Source of the DNA: Lachnospiraceae bacterium
GTDB taxonomy: Bacteria; Bacillota; Clostridia; Lachnospirales; Lachnospiraceae
Direction: 5' to 3'
Length of the DNA stretch: 64,000 nt
NCBI GenBank assembly: GCA_015056765.1
Contig: SVFQ01000003.1
Span: 90,433 to 154,432 of the forward strand
Part shown: piece by piece, positions 35,301 to 44,297 of the stretch
Position numbering within the stretch: position 1 is the stretch's first letter
Layout: each line of letters starts with the position of its first letter
Program-made: the position numbers and the translations under genes
Notes under the pieces: model-generated
Seen by the model: only the letters and a program-made list of their open reading frames with translations
The model's database searches: none
Told to the model about the DNA's origin: nothing

Positions 35301-35330
35301 TTTACTTGCCTTAGTCTTTCGTGATATAAT
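35301..35330 (+). promoter_or_regulatory. Promoter of the gls24-nusB-xse operon
   Basis: TTTACT (35301-35306), 18 bases, TATAAT (35325-35330), 33 bases before the start at 35364. Confidence 0.6.
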
Positions 35331-35363
35331 AGAGCGGAAATGAACGCAGAAAGAGGTATCAGT

Positions 35364-35741
35364 ATGGAAAAAGAAAACCTGAATCAAGCAATTGAAAATC
35401 AAGCTGAGAATAGCCTTGGCGTTGTGAAGATAGCTGACGATGTGGTAGCTATGATTGCAGTTCTTGCTGCATTAGAAGTAGATGGCATCGTATCCCCTGT
35501 TGGAAAGAAAACACAGGAATGGGTGAATAAATTTGGATATAACACCTTAGCCAAAGTAGCGAAGGTGAAAGTATATGGTAAAAAGGTGATGGTAGACATT
35601 GCCTTGACGGTAGAGTATGGGTTTAATATTCCTTCTACCTGCAGTCAGGTACAGACCAAAATCCAGACTGCAATTGAGAATATGACAGGATTAGAAGTGA
35701 CAGATGTGAATGTCCGTATTAATTCTGTACACGTGAATTAG
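35364..35741 (+). CDS. Asp23/Gls24 family envelope-stress protein
   Basis: The 125-residue member of the Asp23/Gls24 (YqhY) family contains the typical opening GVVKIADDVVAMIAVLAALEVDGI (read as two parts) and the closing TGLEVTDVNVRINSVHV. Family members form membrane-associated or filamentous assemblies and influence envelope stress or lipid synthesis. AGAGGT precedes the ATG at 35364; an ATG eight codons upstream lacks a ribosome binding site. It leads the operon with nusB nine bases later, the standard YqhY-NusB order of Firmicutes. Confidence 0.9.
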   Translation: MEKENLNQAIENQAENSLGVVKIADDVVAMIAVLAALEVDGIVSPVGKKTQEWVNKFGYNTLAKVAKVKVYGKKVMVDIALTVEYGFNIPSTCSQVQTKIQTAIENMTGLEVTDVNVRINSVHVN

Positions 35742-35749
35742 GAGATCAC

Positions 35750-36184
35750 ATGGGAAGACGAGCAGTACGAGATCAATTATTTAAACTCTTATTTCGTGTA
35801 GAGTTTAATGAACCAGAAGATATGACAGAACAGGAAAGACTGTTCTTTGAACTTGCCAAAGCAGATAGAGGCGAAGAAGGCGTAAAGCACATCTCTAAAG
35901 CAGATGAGGAAGAAATCAAAGCAAAGTTTGATTTGATTTTAGAAAAGCTTTCCGGAATCGACGATATGATCAATGAAAAAACCACCGGATGGAAAACCAC
36001 TCGTATGGGTAAGGTGGATTTGACTATTTTACGTCTGGCAGTATTTGAGATTTGCTTTGACGATAGTGTACCTGATAATGTGGCGATTAACGAAGCCGTG
36101 GAACTGGCCAAGAAATATGGACAAGATGAATCCGCCGGATTTGTAAACGGTGTCCTGGCTAAGTTCGCCGGAAAAGAGTCCTAA
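35750..36184 (+). CDS. nusB: Transcription antitermination factor NusB
   Basis: This 144-residue all-helical RNA-binding protein joins NusE at boxA of rRNA operons to prevent early termination. It starts with the conserved RRAVRDQLFKLLF and ends with VAINEAVELAKKYGQDESAGFVNGVLAKF, the family signature. AGGAGA lies before the ATG. xseA starts at the very next base after the stop. Confidence 0.95.
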   Translation: MGRRAVRDQLFKLLFRVEFNEPEDMTEQERLFFELAKADRGEEGVKHISKADEEEIKAKFDLILEKLSGIDDMINEKTTGWKTTRMGKVDLTILRLAVFEICFDDSVPDNVAINEAVELAKKYGQDESAGFVNGVLAKFAGKES

Positions 36185-37399
36185 GTGCAGAATATATATT
36201 CCGTAGCACAGATCAATTCTTATATCAAAAACATGTTTGCGCAAGACTTCATGCTGAAATCCGTTCTGGTAAGGGGTGAAGTCAGTAACGTCAAATATCA
36301 TTCTTCCGGACACATTTATTTTACGTTGAAGGATGCTTCCGGTGCGATGGCCTGTGTCATGTTCAGCGGGTACCGTACCGGACTTTCATTTCATATGGAA
36401 AGTGGCCATCGGGTCATTGTTCAAGGTAGTGTGGAAGTGTATGAGAGAGACGGCAAATATCAACTCTATGCCAAAGCCATTCAAAAAGATGGCATCGGCG
36501 ACCTCCACGAGAAATACGAACAATTAAAAAAGGACCTGTATGAACGAGGCATGTTTGACGAGATGTACAAGCAGCCTATTCCGAAGTATATTCGTACCTT
36601 AGGCGTGGTGACTGCATCTACCGGTGCGGCTTTGCAGGATATCATCAATATCACCACCAGACGGAATCCTTATGTGCAGATTATCCTTTGTCCGGCCCAG
36701 GTGCAGGGAGATGGGGCAGCACAGAGCATCGTGAAGGCCATTGAGACACTGGAGAAGATAGGCGTAGACGTGATGATTGTAGGCCGTGGTGGTGGTTCTA
36801 TTGAGGATTTGTGGGCCTTTAACGAAGAGTGCGTGGCTCAGGCTGTGTTTGACTGTTCTGTCCCAATCATCTCAGCTGTAGGACATGAGACAGATACTAC
36901 CATTATTGATTTCGTATCTGACCTTAGAGCTCCCACACCTTCTGCAGCAGCAGAACTGGCTGTATACTCTTATCTGGAATTGCAAGAGAAGTTCCATGTG
37001 TATAAGAGTACCTTGGCTCATCAGATGGAACGCAAAGTGGACCGTTATCAGCAGCGGGTGGACTACTATGAGAAAGCGCTTCAGCATTTAAGCCCGGAGA
37101 CCAAACTGCGAGAGAACAGACACCATACCGTGATGCTGGAAGAACGCCTGCATCTGGCTATGGAACGCATATTTGATAGAAGACAGCATGCTTTTTATAT
37201 GTATGTGGAACGAATGAGGGGCCTTTCTCCTTTGGATAAGATATCCGGCGGTTTTGGTTATGTATCGAAAGAAGGTAAAGCAGTGAAGTCGGCAGAGCAA
37301 TTAAGTAAGGGAGATGCCTTTACCTTATATCTATCAGATGGAAAGGTGGATGCACAGGTAACCGGAAAGGAAGAGATGACCTATGGCCAAAAAGGATGA
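36185..37399 (+). CDS. xseA: Exodeoxyribonuclease VII large subunit
   Basis: This is the catalytic subunit of the single-strand-specific exonuclease VII. The 404 residues have an N-terminal OB fold (SVAQINSYIKNM, VRGEVSNVKYHSSGHIYFTLKD), a catalytic core (VVTASTGAALQDI, RGGGSIEDLWAFN, SAVGHETDTTI, RAPTPSAAAE) and a helical C-terminal tail. The GTG start lies directly after the nusB stop with a ribosome binding site inside nusB (GGAAAAGAG). folD, which often sits between nusB and xseA, is absent. It overlaps xseB by 17 bases. Confidence 0.96.
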   Translation: MQNIYSVAQINSYIKNMFAQDFMLKSVLVRGEVSNVKYHSSGHIYFTLKDASGAMACVMFSGYRTGLSFHMESGHRVIVQGSVEVYERDGKYQLYAKAIQKDGIGDLHEKYEQLKKDLYERGMFDEMYKQPIPKYIRTLGVVTASTGAALQDIINITTRRNPYVQIILCPAQVQGDGAAQSIVKAIETLEKIGVDVMIVGRGGGSIEDLWAFNEECVAQAVFDCSVPIISAVGHETDTTIIDFVSDLRAPTPSAAAELAVYSYLELQEKFHVYKSTLAHQMERKVDRYQQRVDYYEKALQHLSPETKLRENRHHTVMLEERLHLAMERIFDRRQHAFYMYVERMRGLSPLDKISGGFGYVSKEGKAVKSAEQLSKGDAFTLYLSDGKVDAQVTGKEEMTYGQKG

Positions 37400-37598
37400 A
37401 GAAAAAAAGATTTCTTTAGAGGAATCCTTTGAAATGTTAGATCAGTTGATTGAAGAAATGGAATCCGATGAGATTAGCTTAGAAGATTCTTTTACGAAAT
37501 ACGAGCAAGGCATGAAGCTTTTAAGAGAGTGCAATGAAACTCTGGATACAGTAGAAAAGAAAATCCAAATCATACGTGGTGTGGAGGAAGAAGCATAA
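37383..37598 (+). CDS. xseB: Exodeoxyribonuclease VII small subunit
   Basis: The 71-residue helical partner of XseA shows the family pattern SFEMLDQLIEEMESDEISLEDSF and YEQGMKLLRECNETLD (read in two parts). It starts inside the end of xseA, and its TAA shares its last base with the ATG of the next gene (TAATG), so the three genes are tightly coupled. Confidence 0.95.
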   Translation: MAKKDEEKKISLEESFEMLDQLIEEMESDEISLEDSFTKYEQGMKLLRECNETLDTVEKKIQIIRGVEEEA

Positions 37599-38491
37599 TG
37601 GCACTAGAGGAGACAATCAAAGAAAAAGCAGCAGCGATAGACGAAATCGTGGCAGCATATACACCGGAGGTGACCGGCTTTCAGAAAACCTTGTTTGAAG
37701 CCATGGATTACAGCTTACAGGCAGGTGGTAAGCGCCTTCGTCCGATGCTCATGCAGGAAAGTTTTGCCATGTTTGGTGGCAACGGAGATAGTTTACAGGC
37801 TTTTATGGCAGCTCAGGAAATGATTCATACCTATTCTTTGATTCATGACGATTTGCCGGCTATGGACAATGATGACTATCGTAGAGGCCGCAAGACCAAC
37901 CACGTGGTATTTGGTGAAGCGATGGCCATTCTGGCCGGAGATGGACTTCTCAACTACGCCTATGAGGTAGCAGCGAAGTGCTTTGAGACTTCTAAGTATC
38001 CGGAGCGTATCGGTAAGGCTATGATGATTCTGACGAAGAAAGCCGGTGTATATGGCATGGTAGGCGGTCAGGCTGTAGACGTAGAGGCAGAAAAAAAGGA
38101 CCTGGCACTGACAGAAGATACCTTACTTTTTATTCATGAGAATAAAACTGCAGCCTTGATTCAATCATCTCTTATGATAGGAGCAGTACTGGCAGGAGCC
38201 ACAGATGAAGAGGTGTCGCAACTGGAAAAAGCCGGCTACGATATCGGCATCGCATTCCAAATTCAGGATGATATCCTGGATGTCATCGGAGACGAAGCAA
38301 AGCTTGGCAAACCGCTGCACAGTGATGAGAAAAACGGCAAGCTGACTTATGTATCCGCGCATGGTCTGGAAGAATCCAAAAAGCAGGTGGAAGCATACTC
38401 AGAGGAAGCCATTCGTATCCTGCAGGGCTTTGGCCACCGCAATCTGTTCCTGGAGGAACTGGTAAAATCACTGATCTCCCGAGAGAAATAG
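37598..38491 (+). CDS. ispA: Polyprenyl (farnesyl/geranyl) diphosphate synthase
   Basis: The enzyme extends allylic diphosphates with isopentenyl diphosphate for undecaprenyl and quinone precursors. The 297 residues show the first Asp-rich motif HDDLPAMDNDD, the basic GGKRLRPML, GDGLL and the second Asp-rich motif QIQDDILDV. The spacing in the first motif (DDxxxxD) fits bacterial short-chain synthases making C15 or C20 products. It is coupled to xseB and followed by dxs of the same pathway. Confidence 0.93.
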   Translation: MALEETIKEKAAAIDEIVAAYTPEVTGFQKTLFEAMDYSLQAGGKRLRPMLMQESFAMFGGNGDSLQAFMAAQEMIHTYSLIHDDLPAMDNDDYRRGRKTNHVVFGEAMAILAGDGLLNYAYEVAAKCFETSKYPERIGKAMMILTKKAGVYGMVGGQAVDVEAEKKDLALTEDTLLFIHENKTAALIQSSLMIGAVLAGATDEEVSQLEKAGYDIGIAFQIQDDILDVIGDEAKLGKPLHSDEKNGKLTYVSAHGLEESKKQVEAYSEEAIRILQGFGHRNLFLEELVKSLISREK

Positions 38492-38498
38492 TCGGGAG
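38476..38498 (+). other. Hairpin across the ispA stop codon
   Basis: CTCCCGA / TCGGGAG (38476-38482, 38492-38498) with the TAG stop in its loop, ending directly before the dxs ribosome binding site AAGGAGC. It could couple translation of the two isoprenoid genes. Confidence 0.4.
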
Positions 38499-38510
38499 CA
38501 AGGAGCTTGT

Positions 38511-40373
38511 ATGTATTTAGAGCAAATACAAAAAGAAAATGATATTAAGAAAATCGATGCAGCGCATTATGATGAGTTGGCGCAGGAAATCCGCGATTTT
38601 TTGATTCAAAAGATATCTGTAACCGGCGGTCATTTGGGTGCAAATCTGGGTTGTGTGGAATTGACCATGGCCCTTCATTTGGCATTAAACTTGCCGGAAG
38701 ATAAAATTATCTGGGATGTGGGACATCAGTCCTATACCCATAAACTGTTAACGGGGCGTAGGGAAGGGTTTGATACCTTGCGTACCTTTGGTGGCATGAG
38801 CGGCTTCCCGAAAAGAAGTGAAAGCCCATGCGATCCTTTTAACACCGGACACAGTTCTACGTCTATTTCCGCAGGTCTTGGTATGGTGAAAGCCAGAGAC
38901 CTAAAGGGCGAGAATTACTCTGTGGTTTCTGTGATCGGAGATGGTGCGTTAACAGGCGGTATGGCTTTTGAAGCCATTAATAATGCAGCTAAGCTGAATA
39001 CCAATTTCATCATCGTTTTGAACGACAATAATATGTCTATCTCAGAAAACGTAGGTGGTATCAGCAAATACCTAAATGGCATTCGTAGTGCTCAAGGGTA
39101 TCTAACTTTTAAGGAGGATATCTATCATAGACTTCTGGATACCAAACACGGAGAATCTCTGGTGCAAGGCATCAAGCACGTAAAGAAAAACGTAAAACGT
39201 ATGATGGTTCCGGGGGCTTATTTCGAGGATTTGGGCCTTCTTTACATGGGACCGGTGGATGGACATGATATCATTACCATGCGCCGTATGCTGACAGAAG
39301 CGAAGAAGGTGGATGGCCCGGTACTTTTACATGTCCTGACCCATAAGGGAAAGGGCTATGCGCCGGCGGAAAGACATCCGGCCAGATTCCATGGAGCGGA
39401 ACCTTTTGATATCGAAACAGGACTTCCGTCTCATCCCAGAACCAAAGCCAGCTATACGGATATCTTCTCTACCGTTATGCTGAAGATGGCAGCCAGAAAG
39501 AAGGACGTAGTAGCCATTACAGCAGCTATGCCGGACGGCGTAGGATTAAAGCGTTTCCGTAATGTCTATCCGGATAGATTCTTTGATGTGGGCATCGCAG
39601 AACAGCATGCGGTGACTTTTGCAGCCGGATTAGCGGCGGGAGGCTTGCATCCTGTGGTAGCGGTGTATTCTTCCTTTTTACAAAGAGCCTATGATCAGAT
39701 TATCCACGATGTCTGTCTGCAGAATCTTCCGGTGGTCTTTGCGGTAGATCGTGCAGGACTGGTAGGCAGTGACGGAGAGACTCACCAGGGAATCTTTGAT
39801 TTATCCTATATGACGTCTATTCCGAATCTGACGGTAATGGCGCCGAAGAATAAATGGGAATTGTCTGATATGCTGAAGTTCGCCTTTGATATGCAAAGCC
39901 CTGTGGCAATCCGTTATCCGAGAGGAGAGGCTTATGATGGCCTTGCGGAGTGGAGAGCACCGATAGAGATGGGCAAAAGCGAAAGCATCTATGAGGAAGA
40001 GGATATCTGCCTGGTGGCTTTTGGCAGCATGGTGAAGACAGCGGTGGAAGTGCGAAAGAAACTGAAGGAAAAGGGCTATGCCTGTTCTTTGGTCAATGCC
40101 AGATTTGCCAAGCCGGTAGATGAAGAGATGTTAAAAAGCCTGGAAAAGGACCACAAACTGGTGGTTACCTTAGAGGAAAATGTGGAACAGGGCGGTTTCG
40201 GAGAAGCGGTACTAGAGATTTGTGTAAACCGGAATCTGTCCTTTGATGTACTGAATATCGCATTACCGGATATGTATGTCGAGCATGGTAATGTGGATAT
40301 CTTAAAGCAAGAAATCGGTGTGGATCCTGATTCCATTACAAAGCGTATCATCAGTAGATACGTGGGATTGTAG
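38511..40373 (+). CDS. dxs: 1-Deoxy-D-xylulose-5-phosphate synthase
   Basis: This thiamine-diphosphate enzyme condenses pyruvate and glyceraldehyde 3-phosphate, the first step of the MEP isoprenoid pathway. The 620 residues carry GHQSYTHKLLTGR, FNTGHSSTSISAG, the ThDP/Mg motif GDGALTGGMAFEAINNA and DNNMSISENVGG. The transketolase-type central domain (DVGIAEQHAVTFAAG, DRAGLVGSDGETHQG) and the C-terminal domain follow. It starts 19 bases after ispA and is followed by tlyA. Confidence 0.97.
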   Translation: MYLEQIQKENDIKKIDAAHYDELAQEIRDFLIQKISVTGGHLGANLGCVELTMALHLALNLPEDKIIWDVGHQSYTHKLLTGRREGFDTLRTFGGMSGFPKRSESPCDPFNTGHSSTSISAGLGMVKARDLKGENYSVVSVIGDGALTGGMAFEAINNAAKLNTNFIIVLNDNNMSISENVGGISKYLNGIRSAQGYLTFKEDIYHRLLDTKHGESLVQGIKHVKKNVKRMMVPGAYFEDLGLLYMGPVDGHDIITMRRMLTEAKKVDGPVLLHVLTHKGKGYAPAERHPARFHGAEPFDIETGLPSHPRTKASYTDIFSTVMLKMAARKKDVVAITAAMPDGVGLKRFRNVYPDRFFDVGIAEQHAVTFAAGLAAGGLHPVVAVYSSFLQRAYDQIIHDVCLQNLPVVFAVDRAGLVGSDGETHQGIFDLSYMTSIPNLTVMAPKNKWELSDMLKFAFDMQSPVAIRYPRGEAYDGLAEWRAPIEMGKSESIYEEEDICLVAFGSMVKTAVEVRKKLKEKGYACSLVNARFAKPVDEEMLKSLEKDHKLVVTLEENVEQGGFGEAVLEICVNRNLSFDVLNIALPDMYVEHGNVDILKQEIGVDPDSITKRIISRYVGL

Positions 40374-40392
40374 CACCAAAGGAGTTTAAAAG

Positions 40393-41283
40393 TTGAAGGA
40401 ACGTTTAGATGTTTTGATTACCAGACTGGGATATGCACCTTCCAGAGAAAAGGCGAAAGCCATCATCATGGCGGGAGATGTGTTTATCAATGGCCAGCGA
40501 GAGGACAAAGCGGGAACTGCCTTTGATCCTGAGAAAATCAAAACCATAGAAGTAAAAAACGTAGAGCAAAAATATGTATCTCGTGGCGGCTTTAAGTTGG
40601 AAAAAGCCATGGAAGCCTTTCCTATCACGTTGCAGGATAAAATCTGCATGGATATCGGTGCTTCTACCGGCGGGTTCACAGATTGTATGTTGCAAAACGG
40701 CGCAAAGCTGGTATATGCCATAGACGTAGGCACCAACCAGCTGGCTTGGAAACTTCGCAGCGATGAGCGGGTGGTCTGCATGGAAAAAACCAATTTTCGC
40801 TTGATGAAAGAAGGGGATATTGAGGATCATCCGGACTTCGCATCCTGTGATGTAGCCTTTATTTCTCTTACGAAAATCCTGATTCCGGCTAGAAATTTGC
40901 TGGCAAAAGATGGCGAGATGGTGTGCCTGATTAAGCCACAGTTCGAAGCTGGGAAGGATAAAGTCGGCAAAAAGGGCGTTGTCCGAGATCCGGCAGTTCA
41001 CAGAGAAGTGATTGAGAAGGTGGTGGATTTCGCTGACCTGGTAGGCTTTGATATACTGGGACTATCCCATTCTCCGATTAAAGGACCGGAAGGGAACATT
41101 GAATACTTGGTATATTTAAAGAAAAATGATGAGAAAGAAGCTGAGGGTAGAGCCTTAGAAGAAAAAGAAGCAGAGGAACTGCTGGATCAGGTGCGGGCAG
41201 AGAAGAGGGGCTTCTCTACCAAAGACATCATGCAGGCTCAAATCCGAGAGTTGGTGGCAAGCAGCCACGATACTTTGGATTAA
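40393..41283 (+). CDS. tlyA: TlyA family rRNA (cytidine-2'-O)-methyltransferase
   Basis: The 296-residue protein has an N-terminal S4 RNA-binding domain (RLDVLITRLGYAPSREKAK) and a Rossmann FtsJ-like methyltransferase domain (MDIGASTGGFTDCML, YAIDVGTNQL, CDVAFISLTKI, LIKPQFEAG). TlyA proteins 2'-O-methylate 16S/23S rRNA and affect capreomycin sensitivity; a haemolysin role was also reported for some. The likely start is TTG at 40393 with AAAGGAG eight bases upstream. Position between dxs and nadK is conserved in Firmicutes. Confidence 0.93.
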   Translation: MKERLDVLITRLGYAPSREKAKAIIMAGDVFINGQREDKAGTAFDPEKIKTIEVKNVEQKYVSRGGFKLEKAMEAFPITLQDKICMDIGASTGGFTDCMLQNGAKLVYAIDVGTNQLAWKLRSDERVVCMEKTNFRLMKEGDIEDHPDFASCDVAFISLTKILIPARNLLAKDGEMVCLIKPQFEAGKDKVGKKGVVRDPAVHREVIEKVVDFADLVGFDILGLSHSPIKGPEGNIEYLVYLKKNDEKEAEGRALEEKEAEELLDQVRAEKRGFSTKDIMQAQIRELVASSHDTLD

Positions 41284-41313
41284 AAGATTCAGATGGAATA
41301 GGAAACAGAAATC

Positions 41314-42132
41314 ATGAAAGAGTTTTTGATCATACCCAATGGGGAAAAAGACCCGGGCTATGAAATGACAAAAAAAATTCAGGCATATCTGAAAGAAAAA
41401 GGTGCAACTGCCAGAGTATTTGCCGAAGAAGGCAAAGTGACACCGGATATTGCAGGAGCAGCGGAAGCGATTTTGGTACTGGGAGGAGATGGTACCATGC
41501 TTCGAGCAGCCAGAGCAACCAGATCCTTAGATATTCCGCTTTTGGGTATCAATATGGGTACCCTAGGATACCTGGCGGAAATCGAGAAATCCCAGGTGGA
41601 GTACGCACTTGATATGCTGGTGTCCGACAATTTTACTACGGAAGCCAGACTGATGCTACGCGGAGAAAGCGGCGGCAAAATCTACCATGCCTTAAATGAT
41701 GTAGCGATTGTACGTCGAGGCTCCATGCAAATGGTAAGCTTCCAAATTACGGTCAATGGACAGATTCTTACCACTTACTATGCCGATGGTGTGCTGATTG
41801 CATCCCCTACCGGTTCTACCGGCTACAACCTGTCGGCCGGTGGTCCTATCGTGGAGCCTAGTGCAGAAATCTTACTGCTGACACCGATCTGTCCACATTC
41901 GATGCATGCCAGATCCATCCTTTTGTCTAAGGATGATGTGATTCAGGTGAAAATCTTAGAGGGCAGAAGAGACCGTACCAGTGAGGCAGAGGCTTGCTTT
42001 GACGGAGCGGACAGAGTGATCCTTGGCGTGGGAGATGAAATCGAGATTCGCAGATCCCACAGAACTACAGATATTATCAAGCTTAGTAAGAAAAGCTTTT
42101 TGGAAGTACTACATAAGAAGTTAAATCAATAG
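41314..42132 (+). CDS. nadK: NAD kinase
   Basis: The enzyme phosphorylates NAD to NADP. The 272 residues include the catalytic GGDGTMLRAAR (LGGDGT), NMGTLGYLAE, the NAD-binding LNDVAIVRRG and the signature SPTGSTGYNLSAGGPI. A weak AGGAAA is the only ribosome binding site. Between tlyA and argR, as in other Firmicutes. Confidence 0.96.
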   Translation: MKEFLIIPNGEKDPGYEMTKKIQAYLKEKGATARVFAEEGKVTPDIAGAAEAILVLGGDGTMLRAARATRSLDIPLLGINMGTLGYLAEIEKSQVEYALDMLVSDNFTTEARLMLRGESGGKIYHALNDVAIVRRGSMQMVSFQITVNGQILTTYYADGVLIASPTGSTGYNLSAGGPIVEPSAEILLLTPICPHSMHARSILLSKDDVIQVKILEGRRDRTSEAEACFDGADRVILGVGDEIEIRRSHRTTDIIKLSKKSFLEVLHKKLNQ

Positions 42133-42139
42133 GGGAAGT

Positions 42140-42586
42140 ATGAATAAGAAAGAACGACATAGCATTATTCTGGAATTGATAGAGAACCATCCGGTGGGAA
42201 CCCAGGAAGAACTGGTGAGCCTTTTGCAAAAAGAAGGCTATATGGCCACTCAGGCTACCGTGTCTAGAGACATCAGGGAACTGGGCCTTCTGAAAGTAGA
42301 CCATGGGGATGGGGTGCGCTATGTGCAGATGAATGATAACAATCGAAATGCGCGCCGTTATGAGGGTATTTTAAAAGAAGAGGTCCAGTCTGTGGACTAT
42401 GCTTCTTCTATGCTTGTGATTAAAACAGGTAGCGGCATGGCTATGGCTGTGGCAGCTGCCATTGATAGCATGCAGATGGAAGAAATTGTGGGGAGCATTG
42501 CAGGGGATGATACGATTTTCCTTGCGCTACATTCAGCCGAAGACGCAAAAGCAGTAAAGGAGGCTATTTGGCAAATACTATGCTAG
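42140..42586 (+). CDS. argR: Arginine repressor ArgR/AhrC
   Basis: The 148-residue arginine-responsive repressor and activator has an N-terminal winged helix (RHSIILELIENHPVGTQEELVSLL, then ATQATVSRDIRELGL, read separately). Its C-terminal hexamerisation and arginine-binding domain carries the motif SIAGDDTIFLAL. Its place between nadK and recN is the conserved Firmicutes location. It overlaps recN. Confidence 0.95.
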   Translation: MNKKERHSIILELIENHPVGTQEELVSLLQKEGYMATQATVSRDIRELGLLKVDHGDGVRYVQMNDNNRNARRYEGILKEEVQSVDYASSMLVIKTGSGMAMAVAAAIDSMQMEEIVGSIAGDDTIFLALHSAEDAKAVKEAIWQILC

Positions 42587-44262
42587 TAGGGTTACATGTA
42601 AAAAATCTGGCACTGATCAGAGAGGAAGAAGTGGACTTTGAAGAAGGTCTGAATATCCTCTCCGGTGAAACAGGTGCCGGTAAATCTATACTAATCGGTT
42701 CTATTAATCTGGCTTTGGGAGAAAGAGCAACTCCGGATTTAATTCGGGAAGGTGCTGACGCGGCCTTGGTAGAACTGACTTTTCAGACGAAGGACAAGCT
42801 GGTCCTAGATAAAATGGAAGAACTGGACCTTCCCATGGAAGAGGACGGGACCATTCTTTTAACCAGAAGAATACAGGCGGGCAAGTCCACCAGTAAAGTA
42901 AATGGGGAGACGGTCACAGCCAGAACGGTAAAACAGCTGGCGGAGGTACTTCTGGACATCCATGGTCAGCATGAGCACCAGTCTCTGCTGAAGGTGGAGA
43001 AGCATAAAAGCATCTTGGATGGCTATGCAGGGGAAGAGTTAGAGAAGGCAAAAGCTTCCTGCAAGGAACAGGTGCAACGATACAAAAAAGCAGTGAAAGA
43101 ACTGGAAATGCTATCAGTAGATGATAGTACCAGAAAACGAGAATTAGACCTCTTAAGCTTCGAAGTGGAAGAAATCCGGGAAGCAAACCTGCAAAAGGGA
43201 GAGGATGAAACCTTAGAAAAACAATATCAGAAGATGGTGTCCGGACAGAAAATCGCCGAATCTTTGGGACAGATTCAGCAGATTCTGGATGGAAACGGAG
43301 ACGGGGTACAAAGTCAAATCGGAAGAGCTATCAGAGAAATGCAAGGGGTGACCAGATTTGATGAGGAGCTAGAAGGCATGCTGCAGACTTTGCAGGATGT
43401 GGATGGTCTCTTATCTGATTTTGGACATGACTTATCCAGATACGAAAGTTCATTAGAATTCGACGGGGAAGCTTTTGCATCCTGCGAGGAAAGACTCAAT
43501 CAAGTCAATCATCTAAAGGACAAGTACGGCAAAACCATAGAAGAAGTACTGGCCTATGGGGAAGAGAAGGCAGAAGCATTAGAGAAGCTTTCTCATATCG
43601 AAGAGACAAAAGCGGAACTGGAAAAGACCATACAGGTAGCAAAAGAGAAGGCCCTGAAAGATGCTGCGAAGGTGCATGATTTGAGAGTGAAGGCCGGAAA
43701 AAGACTGCAGAAGGAATTGACGGAAGCCCTGATGGAAATGAACTTCCTTCATGTGGATTTTGCTGTGGAGGTAAGAGCAGAGGAAGAAAAACTCACCACA
43801 GATGGATATGATGAAGTGGAGTTCCTTATATCTACCAATCCGGGCGAAAAGAGAAAGCCTTTGCAGATGGTAGCCAGTGGTGGTGAGTTATCCAGAATTA
43901 TGCTGGGGCTTAAGACCGTTTTTGCAGAAAAAGATGATATCCATACCTTGATTTTCGATGAAATCGATACGGGAATCAGTGGGAAAACTGCTTGGAAAAT
44001 AGCAGAAAAACTGGGCAAACTTTCGAAAAATCATCAGGTGCTGTGCATCACGCATTTGCCGCAGATTGCCGCTATGGCGGATGCCCATTACTGCATCGAG
44101 AAAAGGGTGGAAGAGAATCGTTCTGTCACCAGGATGACCAGATTGCAGGAAGCAGAGCGCATTGGCGAACTGGCCCGCATGCTTGGCAGTGATGAAAGCA
44201 GCGAGGCAGCAAGGGAGAATGCGAAGGATTTAATCGCGCAAGCACAATCTGTGAAAGCGTAG
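42568..44262 (+). CDS. recN: DNA repair protein RecN
   Basis: This SMC-like ATPase acts early in double-strand-break repair. The 564 residues show Walker A GETGAGKS near residue 33, long coiled coils (about 150-380), ABC-type signature ASGGELSRIML and Walker B LIFDEIDTGISG, then ITHLPQIAAMAD. Start choice is uncertain: TTG at 42568 lies four bases after AGGAGG, ATG at 42580 lies sixteen bases after it; both overlap argR. In many spore formers spoIVB and spo0A follow recN; here glgA follows. Confidence 0.95.
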   Translation: MANTMLVGLHVKNLALIREEEVDFEEGLNILSGETGAGKSILIGSINLALGERATPDLIREGADAALVELTFQTKDKLVLDKMEELDLPMEEDGTILLTRRIQAGKSTSKVNGETVTARTVKQLAEVLLDIHGQHEHQSLLKVEKHKSILDGYAGEELEKAKASCKEQVQRYKKAVKELEMLSVDDSTRKRELDLLSFEVEEIREANLQKGEDETLEKQYQKMVSGQKIAESLGQIQQILDGNGDGVQSQIGRAIREMQGVTRFDEELEGMLQTLQDVDGLLSDFGHDLSRYESSLEFDGEAFASCEERLNQVNHLKDKYGKTIEEVLAYGEEKAEALEKLSHIEETKAELEKTIQVAKEKALKDAAKVHDLRVKAGKRLQKELTEALMEMNFLHVDFAVEVRAEEEKLTTDGYDEVEFLISTNPGEKRKPLQMVASGGELSRIMLGLKTVFAEKDDIHTLIFDEIDTGISGKTAWKIAEKLGKLSKNHQVLCITHLPQIAAMADAHYCIEKRVEENRSVTRMTRLQEAERIGELARMLGSDESSEAARENAKDLIAQAQSVKA

Positions 44263-44297
44263 TAAAATAGAAGGTAAGAAAACGTGTGGAGGGAAAT

